Shown in pieces: positions 26,602-33,505 of a DNA stretch of 64,000 nt (positions are counted from its first letter, which is position 1; every line of letters begins with the position of its first letter). The DNA comes from Myxococcota bacterium. Lineage in GTDB: Bacteria > Myxococcota > JAJVIH01. The notes under the pieces were generated by a model, which ran no database searches, was not told where the DNA came from, and saw nothing but the letters and a program-made list of their open reading frames with translations. The DNA is taken from assembly GCA_022072125.1 (NCBI GenBank), contig JAJVIH010000050.1, forward strand, positions 1 through 64,000. The letters run 5' to 3'. A program made the position numbers and the translations under genes.

Positions 26602-27885
26602 ATGAATATGAAGAAGAGGGGGTTGTTTGTTCTTGTTTGCGCGGGGCTTGTTGCGCTCACGGCGTCGACGGCTTTTGCGACGGGAACAGGCGTTTCCATT
26701 GGATCCCGCGGCAAGCTTCACTTGAAGCTCGGTCTGACGGGCTCGTACGACACCAACCCGGCTTATACCGACAGCGCTCGCGCTTACGGCGACATGATTC
26801 TGAATATCACGCCGGCGCTGAATCTGTTTATTCCGACTCAGACCATTGAATTTGGTCTGTCGGGCGGTGTGCGCTATCAGCGTTTCTTCGGGATGAACGA
26901 TCCCCCTCCCGCCGCCGGCAAACCGGGCGGCACCACCGCGGATTTCAGCAACCTGGCGGGCGACGCCAACGTGGCGCTGGTATTGTTCCCGCAGGGCGCC
27001 TTCACGCTGGCCCTGCGCAACAACTTTCTGCGTACGGAAGACCCGCAGGCCAGCGATATCACGATTGACCAAGCCCGCCGTTTCGGCCTGATCAACAACA
27101 ACGCCGGTTTGATCGCATCCATCAAGCCGGGCGGCGGCGCCCTGCAGTTCGACCTCGCCTACTCGCTGGTGCTGTCCCTGATGGACAATGCCGCCAACCA
27201 GTACCTGAATCAGACCAATCACAACGCGGGCATGACGGCGACTTGGCGCTTCTTCCCGCGCACCGCCGCCATTCTGCAGGTGGATACGGTCTTCGCCAAT
27301 TTCCCCAATCAGGGTTCGTTGACTTCCCCTACGGCGGCCGCGCCGATTAACTTCGACACCCAGGGAATCGCCGGTCTGCGGGCTCAGGTGGGCCTGTTGG
27401 GTCAGATTTCCCGCAAGTTCCGCACCCGCCTGATGGCTGGCTACGGCGACACCTTCAACCATGACGATCCCTTCCGCAGCGCCGTGGCGAGCGTGGAGTT
27501 GGCCTATGACTTCAACACCTCGTCTTCGCTGCGCGCCGGATACGTCCGCACCTTCCTGCCGGCTGGCGTGTATGGGTATATCGGCAGCGATCGCCCGAAC
27601 CTGTCCTTCAACTACCTCTTGGCTGAAAAGCTTGGTTTCGCCCTTGGCGGCGCGCTGGACTTCCAGAATTTCGCCGACCCGCCCCGGATTGTCGCCACCA
27701 ACATTCCCGGTTTCGGCGGAAGCCGTTCGGATATGGTCATTCGCGCCAACGCCGGCGTGGACTACGCCATCATCAACTGGCTGATCGTCGGCGTGGGTTA
27801 CACGAACGAGTTCCGTAACTCCAATATCAACGCCTACGACTACAGCAAGCATGTCGGTTCGTTGAACATCAACCTGGTTTACTAA
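26602..27885 (+). CDS. outer-membrane beta-barrel protein
   Basis: Protein of 427 aa with a signal peptide (MNMKKRGLFVLVCAGLVALTASTAFA). The remainder consists of alternating amphipathic strands, many ending in Tyr/Phe: GSYDTNPAYTDSARAYGDMI, VRYQRFFGM, LRAGYVRTFLPAGVYGYIG, VGVGYTNEFRNSN, ending in SLNINLVY. The terminal aromatic is the usual BAM signal. The pattern resembles the BBP2_2/TIGR-type outer membrane beta-barrel families. Transport or adhesion roles are both possible. AGGGAAA sits before ATG 26602. A textbook terminator follows the stop, and the gene has a codon pattern (AAC, CGC, GGC) typical of well-expressed genes. Confidence 0.82.
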   Translation: MNMKKRGLFVLVCAGLVALTASTAFATGTGVSIGSRGKLHLKLGLTGSYDTNPAYTDSARAYGDMILNITPALNLFIPTQTIEFGLSGGVRYQRFFGMNDPPPAAGKPGGTTADFSNLAGDANVALVLFPQGAFTLALRNNFLRTEDPQASDITIDQARRFGLINNNAGLIASIKPGGGALQFDLAYSLVLSLMDNAANQYLNQTNHNAGMTATWRFFPRTAAILQVDTVFANFPNQGSLTSPTAAAPINFDTQGIAGLRAQVGLLGQISRKFRTRLMAGYGDTFNHDDPFRSAVASVELAYDFNTSSSLRAGYVRTFLPAGVYGYIGSDRPNLSFNYLLAEKLGFALGGALDFQNFADPPRIVATNIPGFGGSRSDMVIRANAGVDYAIINWLIVGVGYTNEFRNSNINAYDYSKHVGSLNINLVY

Positions 27886-27909
27886 ACCGGTTGACGGCTC
27901 TCTCGGGTG

Positions 27910-27942
27910 AACAGCCCCCCGGTTCCGGGGGGCTGTTCTTTT
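27910..27942 (+). terminator. intrinsic terminator after the barrel gene
   Basis: 11-bp perfect stem (AACAGCCCCCC/GGGGGGCTGTT), 6-nt loop, CTTTT tail. It ends just before the ribosome site of the M16 peptidase gene. Confidence 0.92.
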
Positions 27943-27951
27943 GGAGCGGAA

Positions 27952-29232
27952 TTGTCAGTTTCTTCCATCCATATCCCCTGCCACGGACAACTGTTGGCCA
28001 ATGGCCTGAAGGTGCTGGTCCTGCCCGCGCCGGGCAGCCGGGTGGTTAGTGTTCATGTCTGGATTCATGCGGGATCCGCCGCTGAAAATCCTGGCAAGAC
28101 CGGCGTCGCCCATTTGCTCGAACACCTGATGTTCAAGGGAACCGCAAACCGTTCAGCGGGGGAATTTGACCGGTTGATTGAGTCCAAGGGGGGATCCACC
28201 AACGCCGCCACGTGGGTGGACTGGACCTGTTACCACCAGACTGCTCCCGCCGGGGCCCTCGATCTGCTGCTGGAACTGGAGGCGGACCGCCTGTCCGGCC
28301 TGGCGATCAGCGAGAGCCAGTTCCTGTCCGAACTGGACGTGGTGCGTAGCGAGCGGCGCCTGGAAGTGGATGATTCTCCCGAGGGCCGTATCTCCGAACG
28401 GGCGGCCAGCCTGGTGTTTGGCGGCCATCCCTACGCCCATCCGACGATAGGATATGCGGTGGATCTCGCCGGGTTGACGCTTGCCGATATCCGCGATTTC
28501 TACCGGGAGCATTACCATCCGGGGAATATCACCCTGGTGATTTCAGGAGATATCACCCCTGAAACCGCGTTCCCGCGGGCGGAAAAATGGTTCGGCGTGC
28601 TCCCGGGAGCCGGCGGTAGAATGCTGCGTGCGGCGGTCCCTCCCGGGCCGGTGAAGCCCGTGGAGTCCATTCTGGAGCTTCCGGCGGAAATGACCCGCTT
28701 TGAATTGGCCTGGTGGGTTCCGGGCTTTCGTGATCCGCTGCAGACCGTGGCGGACGTGGCCGCGGAAATTCTTGGAGCGGGGGAAGCCTCCCGGCTTTAT
28801 CAAACCCTGGTGACCGATGAAGAACTGCTTCAGGAACTCGATGTGTCGGTCACGCCATGGCTTCATGCGGCGGTGCTGGATATTGACGCGGTGGTCCGCG
28901 AAGGGGTGGACTGGCGCGCCGCCCGCGAACGCATTGAAGAGGAGTTGCGCGCGATTGCATCCGGCGGATTGCGCGAGGGAGAAATGGAGCGCGCCATCAA
29001 CCGCATGGACGCTGATCATGTGCGATCCCTCAAGAATTGCGATTCCCGCGCCTGGACTTTCGGCTTTTTTGACGTGATGACCGGCGACCCCGCCGAAGTG
29101 TTGCGCGAGCCGGAAAAACTTCACCGCGTGATCGCCGGCGATGTGCGGGCGTTTGTGGCGGAATGGCTGAATCCCGGACGGCAGGTGTGCGTGGCGGGGA
29201 TTCCGTCTGGAGATCCGGGCGCCAATGGGTGA
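27952..29232 (+). CDS. M16 zinc peptidase, catalytic subunit
   Basis: Insulinase-family metallopeptidase of 426 aa. The inverted zinc motif HLLEH is at 54-58 in GVAHLLEHLMFKGT, and the distal glutamate lies in SELDVVRSERRLE. The C-terminal half is the non-catalytic M16_C fold. No signal peptide is visible. TTG 27952 is preferred as start: GGAG is 5 bp upstream, the homologous region starts shortly after, and the in-frame ATG at 27907 would lie in the terminator hairpin. It overlaps the next M16 gene by 8 bp, which lacks the zinc motif, so a heterodimer like other bacterial M16 pairs is expected. Substrates are likely peptides or misfolded proteins. Confidence 0.88.
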   Translation: MSVSSIHIPCHGQLLANGLKVLVLPAPGSRVVSVHVWIHAGSAAENPGKTGVAHLLEHLMFKGTANRSAGEFDRLIESKGGSTNAATWVDWTCYHQTAPAGALDLLLELEADRLSGLAISESQFLSELDVVRSERRLEVDDSPEGRISERAASLVFGGHPYAHPTIGYAVDLAGLTLADIRDFYREHYHPGNITLVISGDITPETAFPRAEKWFGVLPGAGGRMLRAAVPPGPVKPVESILELPAEMTRFELAWWVPGFRDPLQTVADVAAEILGAGEASRLYQTLVTDEELLQELDVSVTPWLHAAVLDIDAVVREGVDWRAARERIEEELRAIASGGLREGEMERAINRMDADHVRSLKNCDSRAWTFGFFDVMTGDPAEVLREPEKLHRVIAGDVRAFVAEWLNPGRQVCVAGIPSGDPGANG

Positions 29233-30511
29233 GTTCCGCGTCCTCTGCGAATCCAGCCGCGGCCTGCCCAACGCGGTTTTCCAGATCGCCTTCGCGCGGG
29301 GCGCGGCGGATGATCCCCCGGGGAAAGCGGGGGCCCATCACCTGCTCGCCAGCCTGATGATGCGGGGGACGAAAAAACGATCCCGCCGGGAATTTCGCCT
29401 GGCCCTCGACCATCTGGGAAGCACCCTCTACGGCCAGACCGACTATCATTACCTGTCGCTGGTGGGGGAAAGCCTGACGCCCCATCTGGAAGCCACCCTG
29501 GAACTGACCGCGGAATGCCTGTTTGAAGCCAGCCTGGACGCGGGCGAATTTGAATCCCTGATGCGCGAAGCCGTGGGCGACCGCCTCGCCACGCGGGATG
29601 AGGATGAAGAACTCGTGGTGGAGTTTTTCCGCGACGCGCTGTTTTCCAGCCACCCCTATGGACGAATCGTGGGCGGAGACCTGCACAGCCTGGCCCGCAT
29701 TGATCTGGAAGATCTGAAAACAGTCCGGGATCGTCTCCTGACCGCGCCGCTGGTGATCGCCGCCGCTGGCGGTGATGTGGATCAGGAGCAATGGACGCGG
29801 CTGCTGGAGAAATATTTCCCGCGCCTGACCGCTCTCAACCTGCCGGAGCCGTGGACCATGCCGGAGGCTCCCCGCTCAGGCGGCATGCGTCTGGTGATCG
29901 TGGACAAGCCGGAGCGCAGCCAGACGCAACTGGTGATGGGTCACCTGGGGCTGGCGGCCTCCCATCCGGACCGGCTGGCGCTGGCGGTGGCCATCAATAT
30001 CTTCGGCGGAACCTTCACCTCCCGGTACACCCAGGAAATCCGCGAGAAGCGCGGGTGGTCCTACGGCGCCCATTGCACGCTGTCTTCCAACCGGGGAGCG
30101 GATTCCCTGGCCATGTTCGCCTTCCCGCAAAACCAGGTCGCGGTGGATGCGGTGCTGGAGTCTGTCCGCCTGTACCAGCATTTCACCGCCGGCGGGGTGA
30201 CGGAAGAGGAACTGGATTTCGCCCGCAATTACCTGATCAATCGCTATCCGTTGTCGGTCGAAACCGCCGAACAGCGGGTGTTCCGCAAGGGCTCGGGGAT
30301 GATTCTCGGCCTGCCGGACAATTTTGAAGACACCTACCTGGAGCGGCTGCGCGGGCTGGAACTGGATGAAGTGAACCGGGCTGTCCGCCAGTGGTGCCGT
30401 CCCGGCGAACTGGTGATTGCAGCGGTCGGCGATCCTGATATTCTCCTGCCCATCGCTGATCGTTTGCCTGGCGTGGTCCAGGTTTCCGTTATTCCATTTG
30501 ATATCCGATGA
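29225..30511 (+). CDS. M16 peptidase-like, non-catalytic partner
   Basis: M16-fold protein of 428 aa in which the zinc motif is replaced: the aligned stretch reads AHHLLASLMMRGTKK instead of HxxEH. The C-terminal substrate-grip motif FTSRYTQEIREKRGWSYGA (Arg/Tyr) is intact. This is the usual division of labour in M16 heterodimers (catalytic plus R/Y subunit). ATG 29225 overlaps the catalytic subunit gene by 8 bp, and its 3' end overlaps the GDH-like gene by 4 bp. The pair should act as one enzyme, in the cytoplasm or periplasm (no signal peptide on either). Confidence 0.87.
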   Translation: MGEFRVLCESSRGLPNAVFQIAFARGAADDPPGKAGAHHLLASLMMRGTKKRSRREFRLALDHLGSTLYGQTDYHYLSLVGESLTPHLEATLELTAECLFEASLDAGEFESLMREAVGDRLATRDEDEELVVEFFRDALFSSHPYGRIVGGDLHSLARIDLEDLKTVRDRLLTAPLVIAAAGGDVDQEQWTRLLEKYFPRLTALNLPEPWTMPEAPRSGGMRLVIVDKPERSQTQLVMGHLGLAASHPDRLALAVAINIFGGTFTSRYTQEIREKRGWSYGAHCTLSSNRGADSLAMFAFPQNQVAVDAVLESVRLYQHFTAGGVTEEELDFARNYLINRYPLSVETAEQRVFRKGSGMILGLPDNFEDTYLERLRGLELDEVNRAVRQWCRPGELVIAAVGDPDILLPIADRLPGVVQVSVIPFDIR

Positions 30512-31806
30512 ACACCCAAACCCAGTCATCCATTCATCCCGTCGAGCCCCTCGAATGGGAAGGCCCGCATTTTTCCGCCGCGTTGTCCCAGTTCAACCGG
30601 GCGGCCGATGTGTTGAACCTCAACGAGCGCGTTCGCCAGAGACTGACCGAACCGCTGCGTTCGCTGTTTGTCACGGCGCCCATCCGGCTGGACGACGGCC
30701 GGGTGAAGAATTTCATGGCCTATCGCGTGCATCACAACGCCGCGCTGGGTCCCACCATCGGCACGTTGCGCCTGAACTCCGATGTCAGCCTGGGGCGCAT
30801 CACCTCCATCGCCATGCTGAATAGCTGGCGCTGTTCGGTGGTGGGATTGCCCTTCGGCGGCGCGGCGGGCGGCGTGGCGGTGAATCCCAAACACCTGACC
30901 CGCGACGAAACCCAGCGGCTGATCCGGCGCTACATCAGCGAGATCGTGAATTTCATCGGTCCCGAATCGGATATTCACGAACAGGGTTACGGCACGGGGG
31001 AACGCGAGATGGCGTGGGTCATGGACACCTACAGCACGTTGAAGGGCTATTCGGTGCCATCCATCTGCACCGGCAAGCCAGTGGCCATTGGCGGCACCGT
31101 GGGCCGCCAGGACGCGCAGGGCCGGGGCGGAGTGTATCTGCTGATGGAGGCCGCGCGGGAAATCGGCCTTTCGCTGAATGAACACGCCACCGTGGCGGTG
31201 CAGGGTTTTGGCCGCAACGGCTCGAACGCCGCGCGCATGTTGGCCTCGCTGGGCTGCAAGATCATCGCCGCCACCGATGAGGCGGGCGGCGTCTTCCGCG
31301 CGGGCGGCATTGATATCGAAGACCTGACCGGGTGGGTCGAGCGGCAGGGCACGGTGCGCGACTATCCCCAGGCGGAGCCCATCACCGATGACGGCATGTT
31401 CGCCCTCAAGGCTGATGTGATCATCGCCGCCGCCGGCGCGGAAACGGTCACGGCGGAGCATGTCCGGCGGCTGAATTGCCGCGTGTTCATGGAACTGGCG
31501 ACCAATCCCTGCTCCCAGGACGCCATGGACGTGCTGCACCAGCGGAAGGACGAGATTTTCCTGCTGCCGGATTTTCTGGCCGGCGCGGGCGGTACGGTGT
31601 TGTCCTATTTCGAGTGGGTGCAGGGGTTGCAATCCTTTTTCTGGAACACCCGCGAGGTGCATTCCCGCCTGCGCCAGATTCTGGCCGTGGCCTATGAACG
31701 GGTCAGCAATGAAGCCCATGAGCACAAGCTCGACATGCGCACGGCCGCGCTGGTGGTGGCGGTCCGGCGCGTCATGAACGCCATGCATGATCGCGGGCTG
31801 CTATAG
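30508..31806 (+). CDS. glutamate-dehydrogenase-like protein with lost catalytic residues
   Basis: Homologue of Glu/Leu/Phe/Val dehydrogenase, 432 aa, full length. The dimerisation/substrate domain has RVHHNAALGP and SDVSLGRITSIAMLN, and the Rossmann domain has VAVQGFGRNGSNAARML. Active-site positions differ from working enzymes. In Clostridium symbiosum numbering K89, K113, K125 and D165 correspond by exact spacing to I84, R108, A120 and G160 here (motifs GPTIGT, NSWRCSV, GGAAGG, DIHEQGYG). The usual GANGPT near the NAD site reads LATNPCS. Such a protein cannot use the known mechanism. It may bind nucleotide or amino acid as a sensor or regulator, or use another substrate. ATG overlaps the M16 partner stop by 4 bp, implying co-translation. 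Confidence 0.85.
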   Translation: MNTQTQSSIHPVEPLEWEGPHFSAALSQFNRAADVLNLNERVRQRLTEPLRSLFVTAPIRLDDGRVKNFMAYRVHHNAALGPTIGTLRLNSDVSLGRITSIAMLNSWRCSVVGLPFGGAAGGVAVNPKHLTRDETQRLIRRYISEIVNFIGPESDIHEQGYGTGEREMAWVMDTYSTLKGYSVPSICTGKPVAIGGTVGRQDAQGRGGVYLLMEAAREIGLSLNEHATVAVQGFGRNGSNAARMLASLGCKIIAATDEAGGVFRAGGIDIEDLTGWVERQGTVRDYPQAEPITDDGMFALKADVIIAAAGAETVTAEHVRRLNCRVFMELATNPCSQDAMDVLHQRKDEIFLLPDFLAGAGGTVLSYFEWVQGLQSFFWNTREVHSRLRQILAVAYERVSNEAHEHKLDMRTAALVVAVRRVMNAMHDRGLL

Positions 31807-31918
31807 GCCAATCCTCCGGCCCTGAACCCGGGCCTGGATGTGCTTTCCTGGCGGCGGCCCGCAAGGGAGCGGGAACGGAGCGCCGGGTAGGGTCTCCCCC
31901 GCCGCGCGATGGGTGCGA

Positions 31919-32713
31919 ATGAAAGACCTGGCAGATCACGGCTCTTTGTCCAGCCGATGGAGTTCGACGGATGTCTGGTGCAAGGGCGATGTCCGCCTCG
32001 TCATCCTGCGATCTTCCGCCAGCGAGTCATCCGCCTATCTGTTGCAAGGCCCTTCCGCGAACCTGCTGGTGGACTGCGGCGACGGCGCCTTGTCCGCCTT
32101 GTTGGATCAAGGCGTTTCGCCGCTCGGCCTGCACGCCATCCTGTTCACCCATGATCACGCCGATCACGCCGGCGGCCTGTATTCGCTGCTATCGTGGATG
32201 CGGGTCTCCGGCCGGCTGGATCCGCTGCGGGTGATTGTTCCGCTGGGAGCCAGGCGCCTCGATGATCTGCTGGACCTGTTCGTCCGCCACGCCAGGGAGC
32301 GCCTGAAATTCGGGTTGAATGTCCAGCGGGTGATTCCGCCGCGGGAAATCCGTGAGGAGCGGTTCCTGTCGCGGGCCGCGCCTGTCATCCACGGCGGCGT
32401 GAATGAATCCGGCCGGGTGTCGCCCATCGCCTGCTGCGCCTGGCGGGTGGAACTGGACGGCGCCAGCGTGGTCTTCAGCGGAGACACCGGCCCCTGCGCT
32501 TCCGTGCGTGAGTTGTCGTGCGGCGCGGATTTGGCGCTCATCGAGTCCACCTGGGGAGAGTCTCCGGTGCGGGACTTGCCTGCCCCGGGGGCCAAACGCG
32601 AAAGCCTGCTGCGCATCCATTCCACGGTTGATCAGGCCCGCTGGATGGGGGAATGGGCCGCCGGAACACGCTTCATTCATATCCCCCGGCGCGGCGGCGG
32701 AGCGGAGGATTGA
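31919..32713 (+). CDS. metallo-beta-lactamase-fold hydrolase (RNase Z-like)
   Basis: MBL-fold protein of 264 aa. The metal motif is FTHDHADHAGG (HxHxDH); a later Asp is in VVFSGDTGPC and a terminal His in TRFIHIPRRGGG. The layout (SSAYLLQGPSANLLVDCGDGALSALL at the front) resembles RNase Z/ElaC and related phosphodiesterases rather than class B lactamases. The long exosite of RNase Z is absent, so tRNA processing is only one option. The start is uncertain: ATG 31919 begins near the first beta strand, whereas ATG 31838 adds a low-complexity extension. It stands alone, 112 bp after the GDH-like gene. Confidence 0.8.
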   Translation: MKDLADHGSLSSRWSSTDVWCKGDVRLVILRSSASESSAYLLQGPSANLLVDCGDGALSALLDQGVSPLGLHAILFTHDHADHAGGLYSLLSWMRVSGRLDPLRVIVPLGARRLDDLLDLFVRHARERLKFGLNVQRVIPPREIREERFLSRAAPVIHGGVNESGRVSPIACCAWRVELDGASVVFSGDTGPCASVRELSCGADLALIESTWGESPVRDLPAPGAKRESLLRIHSTVDQARWMGEWAAGTRFIHIPRRGGGAED

Positions 32714-32743
32714 GCCCGCAACGCCGCGCGAGCGGGGCCTGAT

Positions 32744-33505
32744 TCACAGCCCGTGCTTGAGGAAACCGCCATCGGCGGCGATGCATTCTCCGGTGATGTA
32801 GGATGACGCCGGCATGGCCAGGAAAGCGATGACGCGGGCGGCTTCTTCCGGCTGGGCGACGCGCCCCATCGGCGTGACGGCGAGGATGCGCTGCAAGCGC
32901 GCGGGATCGTCCAGCACGGCTTTGGTCAGCGGAGTTTCCGTATACCAGGGCAGCACGGCGTTGACGCGGACGCCATCCGGCCCCCAGTCCACCGCCAGGT
33001 AGCGCGTGAGCTGGTGCAGCCCCGCCTTCGCCATGGAGTAGATGGCCCCGCTGCGCACAATATTCACGCCCGCGACCGAGCCCACGTTGACGATCACTCC
33101 CTTTGACGCGCGCAAATGGGGATACGCCAGGCGGCTCAGATCGAAGCAGGCTTTGAGATTGATGTTGAGGAGGTAGTCAATCTCGGACTCCGGATAATCC
33201 AGCACGCCCTTGCGGATATTGGTCCCGGCATTGTTGATCAGACCGTCGAGGCCGCCCCATTGATCCGCCGCACGCTGAATGGCCGCCAGGCGGTCTTCCG
33301 GCAAGGTGACATCGGCGCGGACGGACGAGAGCCGATCGCCCCCGTTCAGCGCCGCGGCGGCCTGATCCAGTTCATCCCGGTTGCGCGCGCAAATGAGCAC
33401 GCGCGCGCCCAGCGACAGAAATTCCCGCGCCGCGGCGAATCCGATGCCTTTGCTTGCGCCGGTGATCAGGAACCGTTTGCCGTCCAGCCGCCAGGGATTG
33501 TTCAT
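32744..33505 (-). CDS. SDR oxidoreductase (tropinone reductase/3-oxoacyl-ACP reductase-like)
   Basis: Short-chain dehydrogenase of 253 aa, classical subfamily. The NAD(P) loop is TGASKGIGF and the structural motif is NNAGTN. The catalytic residues are Ser in NVGSVAGV and Tyr/Lys in YSMAK. VNAVLPWYTETPLT is typical of tropinone-reductase-like SDRs and the end ITGECIAADGGFLKHGL is standard. The substrate cannot be read. ATG 33505 has GGAGG 8 bp upstream and overlaps the regulator stop by 4 bp (ATGA), making it the last gene of the 38603-32744 block. Confidence 0.9.
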   Translation of the reverse strand: MNNPWRLDGKRFLITGASKGIGFAAAREFLSLGARVLICARNRDELDQAAAALNGGDRLSSVRADVTLPEDRLAAIQRAADQWGGLDGLINNAGTNIRKGVLDYPESEIDYLLNINLKACFDLSRLAYPHLRASKGVIVNVGSVAGVNIVRSGAIYSMAKAGLHQLTRYLAVDWGPDGVRVNAVLPWYTETPLTKAVLDDPARLQRILAVTPMGRVAQPEEAARVIAFLAMPASSYITGECIAADGGFLKHGL

